The position numbers and the translations under genes were made by a program. A stretch of 64,000 nt of DNA, from positions 1 through 64,000 of the forward strand of contig CAVUHX010000053.1 of the NCBI GenBank assembly GCA_963741405.1, written 5' to 3'. Position 1 is the stretch's first letter, and each line of letters opens with the position of its first letter. Source of the DNA: Roseiarcus sp963741405 (lineage in GTDB: Bacteria > Pseudomonadota > Alphaproteobacteria > Rhizobiales > Beijerinckiaceae). Below the pieces are notes generated by a model, which did not search any database, was not told the DNA's origin, and saw only the letters and a list, made by a program, of their open reading frames with translations. Of this stretch, positions 7,913 to 19,029 are shown in pieces.

Positions 7913-10420
7913 CTAGCCGGGCGGCTGCCCGGCCTTGGGCGGTCCCTGCGGGGCCAGGCCGGGTTTGCCGCCTGGTTGCGCCGGGGCATGGATCGCGGGG
8001 GCTGCGGGCAGCGCAGGCGGCCGGACAGGAGCCGGGGCGAGCGCCGCCGGGGGAGGAGGCGCCAACTGCGCCGGGGGATGAATGACCGGGGCGGCGGGCG
8101 GCGCGATCGGGTGGACTGCCGCCGCGGGAGGAGCCGGGGCCGGAATCGGCGCGTGTGGTGCGGGCGCGAACTGCGCCGGGGGATGAACCGCCGGGGCGGC
8201 CGGCGGCGCAATCGGGCGACCTGTCACGGGGGCGGGAATCGGCGCGTGCGCGGCAGGCGGAGGGGCGAGCTGCGCTGGGGGATGAATCGTCGGGGCGGCC
8301 GGCGGCGCAATCGGGTGGACTGCCGCCGCGGGAGGAGCCGGGGCCGGAATCGGCGCGTGCGCGGCAGGCGGCGGGGCGAGCTGCGCCGGGGGATGAATCG
8401 CCGGGGCGGCCGGCGGCAAAGTCTGGGGACTGCCGACCGGCGCGGCCTTCCGAAGGTCGGGGGGCTTCGGAGCGGTCGGCAGGCTGCCCGGGTTCGGGCT
8501 GGGAAGGGGCTGCAATGGCTTCGCAGATTCCAACCCCGCCGGGGGCGGCGCAGGCTTCACCGCCGCCGGCGGGTTTGCGAGCGGATTGGCGCCGCCAGGC
8601 ACAGCCGGCTTGCCGCCGGACGGGACCGCCGGCGGGTTTGCCCCATTCGCCGGGGCCGGCGGCGGTTTCCCGCCGGGCGCGACAATCGGCGCGTTCGGAG
8701 GCGGATTGGCCGCATTGGAGCGAGGAGCCGGCAGCGGCTTGCCGACAGGCGCGACGGATTGCGCGCCGGCCGTCGGGGGAGAGGGCGGGTTCGACAGCGC
8801 CGGAACCGGTTGAAAACCAGGCGACGGACCGTTAGCGTGCGGCTGCCGGCCCCCTTGCGGCGGACGCCCGATCGGCGGAAGCGGCTTGACGACGACGCCC
8901 GCCGCGGCTGCGGCGACCGGGCGTGGCGGGGGCGGAGCCACGGGCCTTACGTGCGCCGGCATGGGCGGCGGCGCGGGCGGCGGCGGCGCCAATCGCGGCG
9001 CGCCGGGGGGCGCCAGTCCGTCGCGATCGTGACGATGCTCATGCCCGCGATAGGCGACCGCGCCGACGAACAGGGGGATGGCGATTTCGAGCGCCGGCAG
9101 GACGCCGACCGCGACGGGCGGCGGCGGGGGAGGCAGGTCGCGCCACTCGTCGCTGTCGTCGTAGTCGTAATAGACGGGCGGCGGCGGGGGCGGCGGCCCG
9201 AAATCAGAGAAGGCGTAAACCGGCCGATCCTCGTAAAAGCGTTCGTCCGGCGGCGGAGGCGGCAGATCGCCGAACTCCATCGGCTCGAAATCGGCCGGGG
9301 GCGCAAATTGGGCGGAGAGAATCGCAAGGCGCCGCCGCGCGTCGGCGACGTGGGGTCCCCGCGGATAGAGGCGCAGGTACGTCCAGTAGGCGCGCGGCGT
9401 ATTGGCGTCGAGCGTGCGCCGCCAGAACTCGGCTTCGCGCCGGACCGCCAGAATGGCGCGAACGCGTCGAGCCTGATCGGAATTCGGAAAGGCGGCGAGG
9501 TACTCGCGATAGGCCGCGATGGTGTCGCGCTGGAGCGCGACCGCATAGGCCTGCTCGGCCGGGAATCTCGAAAGCGGTTTTCCCGCAGTCTGCGCCGCGG
9601 ACAGGACGGGCGGCGGAGGAGCGTCCGCGGCGCGCTCGAAAATGAAAGACGGCCCGTCGAGCTTCGACGCGCTCCACGGCAGGAGCGCGCCCTCAGTCTC
9701 CTGGTTGACCAGGATCCTCGTCTGGTCGAACACCTCGGCGATGTCGACCCCGCCCTGGCGCATCGCGCCGGCGAGCGTCTTGCCGAATACGCCGTAGGGT
9801 CCCTGCTCGTCGCCGGCGAGGGTTCCGGGCGCCGCGTTGAAGGCGATCAGGACCCCGGGCTCCGGCTCGACCAGCGCCAGTCCCGGCGCCAGCGGCGCGC
9901 CTTCGGCGGCATAGGGGTTGGCGCGCGCCGCATCGAGAACGACGATGCGCGCGCGGCCGGGAAGCGTCGCGAGCGCGTGAACGAAATCTGAGACCCGGAC
10001 CGCCTCGATCGGGGCGTCGGCGTCGCGCCGGATCTCGGCGTCGACCGGCACAAAATAATTGTCGCCGTTGTACTGGATTCCGCGCCCGGCGAGATAGACG
10101 AACGCATGCAGATCGGGGCCCGCCGCCGCCGCCTTGTCGAGAAAGTCGCGCAACGCCGTGCGCAGCGACTGCCCGTCGAGATCGCGTGCGCCGATGACGT
10201 CGAACCCGGCCGCCTGCAGCGTCTGGGCGACGAGGCCCGCGTCATTGGCGGTCGTCGCCAGCGCCCGGTCCCGATAGGTCGCGTTGCCGACGACAAGCGC
10301 GATTCGCGGATTGATTGCAGGGTTTTGCGCCGCGGACGGCCACGCCGCGGCGGCGCAGACGAGCGCGACCACGACCACAACGACACTTCTCCATAGCCTC
10401 AAGGCCCAGCCCCCGCTCAC
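7913..10420 (-). CDS. Secreted caspase-fold (peptidase C14) protein with inactive catalytic dyad and proline-rich tail
   Basis: A GTG at 10420 (or TTG at 10402) gives an N terminus with one hydrophobic stretch ending WPSAAQ, a likely signal peptide or anchor. Residues about 30-250 are a caspase p20 domain starting RIALVVGNATYRD. The usual catalytic His block (SGHG) reads LAGRG (about 10081-10092) and the Cys block (DACR) reads DAARANP (about 9921-9934), so both catalytic residues are replaced. A middle part (about 285-370) has helical repeats of the type AYREYLAAFPNSDQARRVRA. The last ~450 residues are proline/alanine-rich with a hydrophobic segment near VLPALEIAIPLFVGAVAYRG and tandem repeats. 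The role is unknown; a non-enzymatic envelope protein is likely. Family assignment is strong. Confidence 0.8.
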   Translation of the reverse strand: MSGGWALRLWRSVVVVVVALVCAAAAWPSAAQNPAINPRIALVVGNATYRDRALATTANDAGLVAQTLQAAGFDVIGARDLDGQSLRTALRDFLDKAAAAGPDLHAFVYLAGRGIQYNGDNYFVPVDAEIRRDADAPIEAVRVSDFVHALATLPGRARIVVLDAARANPYAAEGAPLAPGLALVEPEPGVLIAFNAAPGTLAGDEQGPYGVFGKTLAGAMRQGGVDIAEVFDQTRILVNQETEGALLPWSASKLDGPSFIFERAADAPPPPVLSAAQTAGKPLSRFPAEQAYAVALQRDTIAAYREYLAAFPNSDQARRVRAILAVRREAEFWRRTLDANTPRAYWTYLRLYPRGPHVADARRRLAILSAQFAPPADFEPMEFGDLPPPPPDERFYEDRPVYAFSDFGPPPPPPPVYYDYDDSDEWRDLPPPPPPVAVGVLPALEIAIPLFVGAVAYRGHEHRHDRDGLAPPGAPRLAPPPPAPPPMPAHVRPVAPPPPRPVAAAAAGVVVKPLPPIGRPPQGGRQPHANGPSPGFQPVPALSNPPSPPTAGAQSVAPVGKPLPAPRSNAANPPPNAPIVAPGGKPPPAPANGANPPAVPSGGKPAVPGGANPLANPPAAVKPAPPPAGLESAKPLQPLPSPNPGSLPTAPKPPDLRKAAPVGSPQTLPPAAPAIHPPAQLAPPPAAHAPIPAPAPPAAAVHPIAPPAAPTIHPPAQLAPPPAAHAPIPAPVTGRPIAPPAAPAVHPPAQFAPAPHAPIPAPAPPAAAVHPIAPPAAPVIHPPAQLAPPPPAALAPAPVRPPALPAAPAIHAPAQPGGKPGLAPQGPPKAGQPPG
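7984..8420 (-). repeat. In-frame proline-rich tandem repeats of the caspase-like gene
   Basis: Four to five imperfect repeats of roughly 37-40 codons encode variations of PPAAPxIHPPAQLAPPPAAH followed by APIPAP and a short variable linker. The repeat keeps the reading frame. Near-identical copies (for example those around 8080-8180 and 8260-8350) suggest recent expansion or contraction by recombination or slippage. Confidence 0.75.
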
Positions 10421-10521
10421 GCATGCGATTCGTGCTTGGCGCGATCGGTTAGCCGAACAACATGTCCGAAGCTTGTCGGACGGGCATCGCCGCTTCCGGC
10501 TTGCCCGGGCGGGGCCGACTG

Positions 10522-10734
10522 TCAGGGCCCGAAATCCGGATCGATCGCGTAGCGCGACGCCCTGGGGCGCCGCGTCACGGCGAGCGCCGCGAGGCCCATG
10601 ACGCCGGTGACGATCATCAGATCGGTGAATGGCTCCGGCGCCGCAACGGCGCCCGGCCGCAACACCTCGGCGCGCGACGCCCAGGCAGGCGCCAGCAGCG
10701 CAAGCAAGGCTGCGCCGTACAGATAGCGTCTCAT
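10522..10734 (-). CDS. Small secreted protein with a PEP-like C-terminal anchor (70 aa)
   Basis: The ATG at 10734 follows a good ribosome-binding site (GAGGGGAAAG). The product starts with a signal peptide (MRRYLYGAALLALLAPAWAS) and ends with APEPF, a hydrophobic stretch of about 18 residues and an arginine-rich end (TRRPRASR). This resembles a PEP-CTERM sorting tail (Pro-Glu-Pro, transmembrane segment, basic end). Almost nothing but the signal and tail remains. It sits between ppdK and the caspase-like gene on the same strand. The sorting-signal reading is inference. Confidence 0.5.
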   Translation of the reverse strand: MRRYLYGAALLALLAPAWASRAEVLRPGAVAAPEPFTDLMIVTGVMGLAALAVTRRPRASRYAIDPDFGP

Positions 10735-10959
10735 GTCGACTTTCCCCTCGCGAGCGGCCGCGAACGACCTCTCGTCCTCGAAAGACGGCGCCGTCGGTGC
10801 AAGGGACATGCCAGCGTTCGGGAGGCGAAATGGGATGTTTTCGACTTCGCCTTTGCGGTTTCGGAGGCGGGATGCGCGAATTGCGAAGCGATCCGCAAAG
10901 GCGGGCGCCGCAGCTTATTCCTTGCCTGCCGACCGTCAAAGCGCCGCCCGCATGCCGCC

Positions 10960-10992
10960 AAAACAAAAAAAGGGCGCCGTCTCCGGCGCCCT
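10960..10992 (-). terminator. Intrinsic terminator of ppdK
   Basis: A perfect 9-bp stem (AGGGCGCCG at 10971-10979 with CGGCGCCCT at 10984-10992) and a TCTC loop is followed, in the minus direction, by an almost pure T tract (10960-10970). It lies about 25 nt past the ppdK stop codon. Confidence 0.85.
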
Positions 10993-11016
10993 TCGGATCG
11001 AGAACTCAGGCAGGCG

Positions 11017-13698
<2,682 letters not shown>

Positions 13699-13733
13699 GT
13701 TCTCCTCAAGTGATCGCGGCGACCCGAAAGAGA

Positions 13734-14303
13734 TCAGGCCCGCGCATGCAGTCCCATACCAAAGCTCACCCAGCCGACGCCGTGGAACAGAAGATCGACG
13801 CCGAGCAAAGTTCCCAACACGTAGACGCTGTCCAGCGGCCAGTGACTCACGATGATCAGACCGAGCAGGATGGTCACCGCCGCCGCGACGAAAACGAGAT
13901 GCCGGGGCTGGCCGGCGGGCAGTCCCGTCGCAAGGTAGAGCCGCACGAAGCCGGCGGCGATCAGTCCCGCGCCGAGCAGCAGGGTCAGCACGACCGACGC
14001 AAGCGACGGGTTGACAATGCATATGACCCCGGCAGCCAGGTAAAGCGCTCCGCCGATGACCCAGAGAAAGAAACGGCCCCAGCTGCGCGCATGCATGCCG
14101 ATGCCGATCTCGGCCGCGCCGCCGACGAGAAACAGCACGCCGTTGAACGTCACGGTCGCGATGGTCGCAACCAGCGAGAAGAACAGCGCAGCGAAGCCCA
14201 GGACGACTAGCAACACTCCGAAAGCGGTGATGGAGGCCCACTTCGACTGAAGCCGTTCAACGGCTGCGCCGAGGCTGTGCGGCGCCGTTCCGACGTTCAA
14301 CAT
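13734..14303 (-). CDS. HdeD family (DUF308) membrane protein
   Basis: The 189-residue protein has six hydrophobic segments in three pairs, the DUF308 repeat arrangement (for example FGVLLVVLGFAALFF and AAVTILLGLIIVSHWPL). HdeD in enterobacteria is linked to acid resistance at the inner membrane; the exact job in alphaproteobacteria is unknown. It lies 35 nt upstream of ppdK on the same strand and about 35 nt downstream of hrcA, so a shared transcript is possible. Confidence 0.8.
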   Translation of the reverse strand: MLNVGTAPHSLGAAVERLQSKWASITAFGVLLVVLGFAALFFSLVATIATVTFNGVLFLVGGAAEIGIGMHARSWGRFFLWVIGGALYLAAGVICIVNPSLASVVLTLLLGAGLIAAGFVRLYLATGLPAGQPRHLVFVAAAVTILLGLIIVSHWPLDSVYVLGTLLGVDLLFHGVGWVSFGMGLHARA

Positions 14304-14338
14304 TGCACTCCCCCTTCAGGACCCGCGAGCCCGCCGCG

Positions 14339-15427
14339 CTAGCGCGACCGCTTCAGGTCGCCCAGCACCTGGGCGGCGTATTCCACCATCGGCACGATGC
14401 GGCCGTAATTGAGCCGCGTGGGTCCGATGACGCCGAGCACGCCGGCGATCCGATGGTCGCCGCCGCGCAACGGCGCTGCGATCATCGAGGACCCCGACAG
14501 CGAGAACAGTTTATTCTCGGAGCCGATGAAAATCTTGACGCCGTCGCCGCTCTCGGCCCGGTGCAGGAGATCGATGACGTCCGTCTTGGTTTCGAGATCC
14601 GCGAACAGCGTCCGGATGCGTTCCAGATCCTCGGCGGCGTGCACGTCGTCGAGCAAGTTGGCCTGGCCGCGAACGATCAGTTGTTCGCGCGAACCGGCGA
14701 CCCCGGACCACGAGGCGAGGCCCGCGTCGACGAGGCGGCCGGCGATCTCGTCGAGTTCCTGTCGCGCCTTGCGCCGCGCCGACTCGATCTCCGCCGTCGC
14801 TTCCGAAAGCGTGCGGCCGCGCACCCTGGCGTTGAGAAAGCCGCTCGCCTCCTGAAGCGCGGACGCCGGCAGACCTTCCGGCGTGCCGATCACCCGGTTT
14901 TCGATCGAACCGTCCTCGGCGACCAGCACGGCAAGCGCCCGGTCCGGTTCGAGCCGCACGAATTCGACATGCTTCAGTTTCAAGTCGCTCTTGGTCGTCA
15001 GAACCACGCCCGCCCCGCGCGTGAGGTCGGACAGCAGGCTGGTGGTCTCGGCCAATGCGCCCTCGAAGCCGCCGTCTTCGTTCGCTGCGCGCACCTGGTT
15101 GTCGATCCGCGCCCGGTCCTCGCGGCCAAGGTCGCCGAACTCGAGAAGGGCGTCGACGAAGAAGCGCAGGCCGTGTTGAGTCGGGAGACGGCCGGCGCTT
15201 GCGTGGGGCGCGTAAATCAGGCCGAGTTCCTCGAGATCCTGCATGATATTGCGGACGGACGCCGGCGACAGCGAGATCGGAAGCAACCGCGACAGGTGGC
15301 GCGATCCGACCGGTTCGCCGGTTGAGAGATAGGACTCGACGATGCGACGGAAAATTTCCCGAGATCGCATGTTGAGATTCGCCAGCGCGCCGGTTTCGGC
15401 GCCAGGTCGATCGACGGAGGCGGCCAT
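14339..15427 (-). CDS. hrcA: Heat-inducible transcription repressor HrcA
   Basis: The 362-residue product contains the N-terminal winged helix with LSTGEPVGSRHLSRL and SPASVRNIMQDLEELGLI, then the GAF-like effector domain, ending with SRLNYGRIVPMVEYAAQVLG-type residues. HrcA represses groESL/dnaK by binding CIRCE with GroEL as cofactor. The start at 15427 (MAASVDRPGAE) gives the family length; an internal Met (MRSREIFRRIVESYL) is an alternative. grpE, the frequent neighbour, is not present on the downstream side. No CIRCE element was noticed in this window. Confidence 0.93.
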   Translation of the reverse strand: MAASVDRPGAETGALANLNMRSREIFRRIVESYLSTGEPVGSRHLSRLLPISLSPASVRNIMQDLEELGLIYAPHASAGRLPTQHGLRFFVDALLEFGDLGREDRARIDNQVRAANEDGGFEGALAETTSLLSDLTRGAGVVLTTKSDLKLKHVEFVRLEPDRALAVLVAEDGSIENRVIGTPEGLPASALQEASGFLNARVRGRTLSEATAEIESARRKARQELDEIAGRLVDAGLASWSGVAGSREQLIVRGQANLLDDVHAAEDLERIRTLFADLETKTDVIDLLHRAESGDGVKIFIGSENKLFSLSGSSMIAAPLRGGDHRIAGVLGVIGPTRLNYGRIVPMVEYAAQVLGDLKRSR

Positions 15428-15740
15428 GACGCATCTAATGGCGACAAGGACAGCGGGATGCAAGTCGCACGGCCTGCGCCCAATCGACGCTGCCCCCTGA
15501 AATCCCGCGGGCTTTCGGCAATCCCTGTGGGCCGCGAGCGTCCGATGCGGGGGATCGGGGTCGGCCGACAGCCGCGGTCGGTGTTGCTTCGGCTCCGCGA
15601 CAAACGCCCGGCTGCCCGACAATCCGCCCGATGTCGCGGCTCCTTGCCGAACTGAAATTCTCCGCCCGGGCGTTGCCCCCCTCGCAGCTTGAGGCCTAAA
15701 CTCGCGACTCGTCCACCTTCTTCCGGGAAATCGCTGTTTC
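15428..15740. promoter_or_regulatory. Divergent intergenic region between hrcA and the TPP-enzyme gene
   Basis: These 313 bp separate two divergently transcribed genes and must hold both promoters. No CIRCE-like inverted repeat (TTAGCACTC-N9-GAGTGCTAA type) was seen, so hrcA autoregulation through CIRCE is not supported. No small gene is convincing. Confidence 0.4.
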
Positions 15741-17420
15741 ATGCGCAAATCAGGCCCACGCGCCGGCGGGCAGATCCTCGTCGACCAGCTCGCCGCCCAG
15801 GAGGTGAAGCGAGTCTATTGCATTCCGGGCGAATCCTATCTCGCCGCGCTGGACGCCATGTATGATTCCTCGATCGAGGTTATCGTCTGCCGCCAGGAGG
15901 CGGGGGCGGCAATGATGGCGCTGACCGAAGGCCGGCTCACTGGCCGGCCGGGAGTGTGTTTCGTCACCCGCGGCCCGGGCGCGACCAACGCCGCCCACGG
16001 CGTCCACATTGCCGAGCACGATTCCGCTCCGATGATCCTGTTCATCGGGCAGGTCGAGCGGGCGATGATCGGCCGCGGGGCTTTCCAGGAGATGGACTAC
16101 CGCGCCTTTTTCGGCTCCCTCGCCAAATGGGCGACGCAGATCGAGAGCGCGGCCCAGATACCCGAGGTCGTCCATCGTGCATTCCACATCGCCATGCAGG
16201 GACGGCCGGGCCCGGTCGTGATCGCGCTGCCCGAGGACATGCTCGTCGAATGCGCGGCGGTCGCCGACGCGCCGCGCGTCGCCCCGACCCCGATCTGGCC
16301 CGGGCTCGCGCAGATGGCCGAACTGCAGAAGATGCTGTGGAGCGCCGAACGCCCGATCGCCATCCTCGGCGGCGCCGGCTGGACCGATCGGGCGAGCGCG
16401 GCCTTCGCCCGCTTCGCCGAACGCTTCGACATGCCCGTCGTCGGCTCGTTTCGCCGCGCGAGCGCCTTCGACGGGGACCATGACAATTATGCCGGCGAAA
16501 TCGGTCTCTCCGCCAACCCGAAGCTTCGGGCGCGGATCGACAAGGCCGACCTCGTCATGCTGGTCGGCGGCCGCATGTCGGAAGCGGCCGCGCAAGGGTA
16601 TGAGCTGTTCGACATTCCCGCGCCCCGCCAGAAGCTCGTCCACGTCCACGCCGATGCGCTGGAGATCGGCCGCAACTATCATCCGGCCTTGGGGATCGTC
16701 GCGACGTCGCCGGAATTCTGCGCCGCGCTGGAAGGCGTCCATCCGCCGCCGGAAATTCCTTGGTCGTCGGGGACGCGTCAGGCGCGAGCGGATTTCCTCG
16801 CTTGGAGCGAGCAGGCGCCGCCAAATCCCGGCCGCGTGCAGATGAGCGAAATCATGTTCGCCCTGCGTCGCCGCGTTCCCGACGCGGTCTTCACGACCGG
16901 AGCGGGCAACTTCGCCATCTGGGTCGGGCGCTTCCTCAGATTCCGCCGGATCGAGCAGCAGATCGGGCCGACCTCGGGCTCGATGGGCTTCGGCCTGCCC
17001 GCGGCGATCGCCGCGTCAAAGGTCTTCCCGGACCGGACAATCGTCTGCTTCGCCGGCGACGGCGACTTCCTGATGAACGGGCAGGAATTCGCCACCGCCG
17101 TTCAATACGGTCTCCCGATCGTAGTCGTCCTGATCGACAACGGCATCTACGGCACGATCCGCATGCATCAGGAGCGTGAGTTTCCCGGCCGGGTGATCGC
17201 ATCCAACTTGCGCAACCCCGATTTCGCGGCTTACGCCCGAGCCTTCGGCGGCCATGGCGAGACCGTGGAGGAGACGGCGGAATTCCTTCCCGCGTTCGAG
17301 CGCGCGCTCGGCTCGGGCCTGCCCTCGATCATCCACGTGAAGATCGACCCGGAAGCGATCACGCCGGCGACGACGCTGAGCCAGATCCGCGCGGCCGCTC
17401 TCGCGAGAAGCGGAACCTGA
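15741..17420 (+). CDS. Thiamine pyrophosphate-dependent enzyme, acetolactate synthase large-subunit type
   Basis: The 559 residues show the three-domain TPP architecture. The N-terminal PYR domain has the proton-relay Glu in CRQEAGAAMMA (about residue 53); a central Rossmann domain follows; the C-terminal PP domain has the GDG...N metal/TPP motif in CFAGDGDFLMNGQEF through VVLIDNGIYGTIR (about 435-475). The family includes acetolactate synthase, benzoylformate decarboxylase and oxalyl-CoA decarboxylase. No small regulatory subunit (ilvH) is adjacent, so a catabolic decarboxylase or ligase role is more likely than branched-chain biosynthesis. The substrate cannot be inferred from sequence alone. 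Confidence 0.85.
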   Translation: MRKSGPRAGGQILVDQLAAQEVKRVYCIPGESYLAALDAMYDSSIEVIVCRQEAGAAMMALTEGRLTGRPGVCFVTRGPGATNAAHGVHIAEHDSAPMILFIGQVERAMIGRGAFQEMDYRAFFGSLAKWATQIESAAQIPEVVHRAFHIAMQGRPGPVVIALPEDMLVECAAVADAPRVAPTPIWPGLAQMAELQKMLWSAERPIAILGGAGWTDRASAAFARFAERFDMPVVGSFRRASAFDGDHDNYAGEIGLSANPKLRARIDKADLVMLVGGRMSEAAAQGYELFDIPAPRQKLVHVHADALEIGRNYHPALGIVATSPEFCAALEGVHPPPEIPWSSGTRQARADFLAWSEQAPPNPGRVQMSEIMFALRRRVPDAVFTTGAGNFAIWVGRFLRFRRIEQQIGPTSGSMGFGLPAAIAASKVFPDRTIVCFAGDGDFLMNGQEFATAVQYGLPIVVVLIDNGIYGTIRMHQEREFPGRVIASNLRNPDFAAYARAFGGHGETVEETAEFLPAFERALGSGLPSIIHVKIDPEAITPATTLSQIRAAALARSGT

Positions 17421-17437
17421 ACCCGCCGCGAAAATCC

Positions 17438-17619
17438 GGGCGCGTTTCGAGCGATTCCAAAGGCTTGCGGCGCCATTCGCGGGCGAATTGGCGATCGCGG
17501 CGCTTTGGAGCGCCGCGAGGCCGGCTCTCCGGCTGGAGCGCGCCGACAGGGCGGGGCCCCGCCAAATTCGGGCGCGTTTCGAGCGATTCCAAGGACTTGC
17601 GGCGCCTTTTGCGGGCGAA
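17438..17619. repeat. Pair of ~50-bp direct repeats
   Basis: Two copies of a ~50-bp sequence beginning GGGCGCGTTTCGAGCGATTC lie at 17438-17487 and 17570-17619, differing at about five positions and spaced 132 bp apart. The intervening DNA is GC-rich and contains a short palindrome. No reading frame links them, and no function is evident. Confidence 0.7.
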
Positions 17620-17885
17620 CGCACGCTCCGGGCAGACCGGACCGCGCCTCCAACCGGCCGGCCGGGCAGGCTGGCCCTGCGGGCGACTGCAACGGGCCGT
17701 GGCGCGCCCGCCCAACGCGCAAAGCTGGCCGCAGCGGCCGGACCGCGACCCGCGGCCCGAATGTCAGTTCTCCTTCGACCATCCGTGCAGAATAGCATAT
17801 CCCGATCCGTTTGTACATGATTTGTTCGCAGCCAAAGGGGCCGCCCGGCTTGCCAAGGCGGGGCGTTTGCCTCACGGAAGAGGCC

Positions 17886-18641
17886 GTGTCTCCCGCTCTC
17901 CATTCGGCCTTGATCGTCGCCGCCGGCGCGGCGGCCGCGGGCTTCGCGCAGGGCATGACGGGTTTCGCCTTCGCCAGCGTCGCCCTGTCGATCTGGGCCT
18001 GGGCGCTGCCGCCGCAAACCGCGGCGCCGCTCGCGGTGTTCGGCGCCCTCCTCGGGCAGCTCGCGTCGCTGGCTTCGTTCCACGGCGGCTTCGAGTGGCG
18101 AAAGATCCTCCCCTTCGTCGCGGGTGGGGCGGTCGGGGCGCCGATCGGCGTCTTCCTTCTGCACAACGCCAATCCGCAGGGCTTTCGGCTCGCGGTCGGG
18201 GCGCTGCTCGTCTTCTACTCGCTGTTCGGCCTGTTCTTCCGCGAGATCGGCCATGTGAAGCGCGGCGGGGCGGCGCTCGACGCTCTTTTCGGCGGGTTCG
18301 GCGGCGTCCTTGGCGGCCTCGGCGGGATGGCGGGCTTCGTGCCCGCCATGTGGACGCAATTGCGCGGCTGGAGCCGCGACCTCCGGCGCGCGACCATGCA
18401 GGCCTTCAACATCGCCATGCATTGCCTGACGATCGCGCTCTACGCCCGCACGGGCACGCTCGCCCACGCCGACCTTCACGACTTCCTGATCGTCGCGCCG
18501 GCGATGTTGATCCCCTCCTGGGCGGGCGCGCGGGTCTACACGCGCTTCAGCGAGCGCGCCTTTACCCGCGCCGTGCTCGTCGGTCTCGGCGGGTCGGGCG
18601 CGGCCCTCGCCTGGAGCGCCGCGCGGGCGTTGGCCAGGTGA
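17886..18641 (+). CDS. TSUP/TauE-SafE family membrane transporter
   Basis: The GTG at 17886, preceded by a purine-rich site (GGAAGAGG), gives 251 residues; an ATG at 17811 would add 25 residues without hydrophobic character. About seven to eight transmembrane segments are visible. Family hallmarks are GFAQGMTGFAFASVALSIWA near the start and GFGGVLGGLGGMAGFVPAMW near residue 150. TSUP proteins export or import sulfonates, sulfite or other organosulfur anions through the inner membrane. No sulfur-metabolism gene is adjacent, so the substrate is unknown. Confidence 0.8.
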   Translation: MSPALHSALIVAAGAAAAGFAQGMTGFAFASVALSIWAWALPPQTAAPLAVFGALLGQLASLASFHGGFEWRKILPFVAGGAVGAPIGVFLLHNANPQGFRLAVGALLVFYSLFGLFFREIGHVKRGGAALDALFGGFGGVLGGLGGMAGFVPAMWTQLRGWSRDLRRATMQAFNIAMHCLTIALYARTGTLAHADLHDFLIVAPAMLIPSWAGARVYTRFSERAFTRAVLVGLGGSGAALAWSAARALAR

Positions 18642-18649
18642 GCTTATGC

Positions 18650-18890
18650 CGGGGGGTCAGGCGCCCTTCCCCGGCGAAGGCTGGGGAAGGTGTCGGGCGA
18701 AGCCCGACGGATGGGGTGTGGAAAGCAGGAATGCGTCGTCGAAGGTTCGCTCTTGTGGTGATGCAAGCCTGCCGGCTTCGCAGCAGCGGGCCATACCCCA
18801 TCCGGCCGGCTTCGCCGGCCACTCCTCGACAGGCTCGGGGCAGGCTCTTCCCCAGCAAAGAGCTGGGGAAGGGGTGCGCGCCTGGCGTTT
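18650..18890. repeat. REP-type repeat cluster
   Basis: This intergenic stretch holds hairpin-forming modules of the dispersed repeat class: CCCTTCCCCGGCGAAGGCTG with an inverted partner at 18661-18695, and CTCGACAGGCTCGGGGCAGG near 18828-18847 followed by CTTCCCCAGCAAAGAGCTGG. Related modules occur at 5.6, 37.5 and 53 kb. The stretch separates the TSUP gene from the SEC-C gene and has no convincing reading frame. Confidence 0.6.
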
Positions 18891-19029
18891 TGAGATGTGT
18901 GTGTCCCGTAGCGCGGCGCGGTGTAGGGGTCGTGCCGGCAGACCCAATAACCGTTGGCAGTGCTCCCGCTTGCGCGGTCTCCGCGCGCGCTCCAAAGAGC
19001 CGGCCGAACTCCGGCGCTGGAGAAGTCCC

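Noticed and set aside
7984..8420. CRISPR-like look of the regularly spaced repeats
   Set aside because: The repeats are in-frame coding repeats with similar linkers, not constant repeats with unique spacers.
7976..9991. A 671-codon plus-strand frame opposite the caspase-like gene
   Set aside because: Arginine/glycine shadow of the proline/alanine codons on the minus strand.
15428..15740. CIRCE element for HrcA autoregulation
   Set aside because: No inverted repeat with the expected TTAGCACTC-type arms is present.
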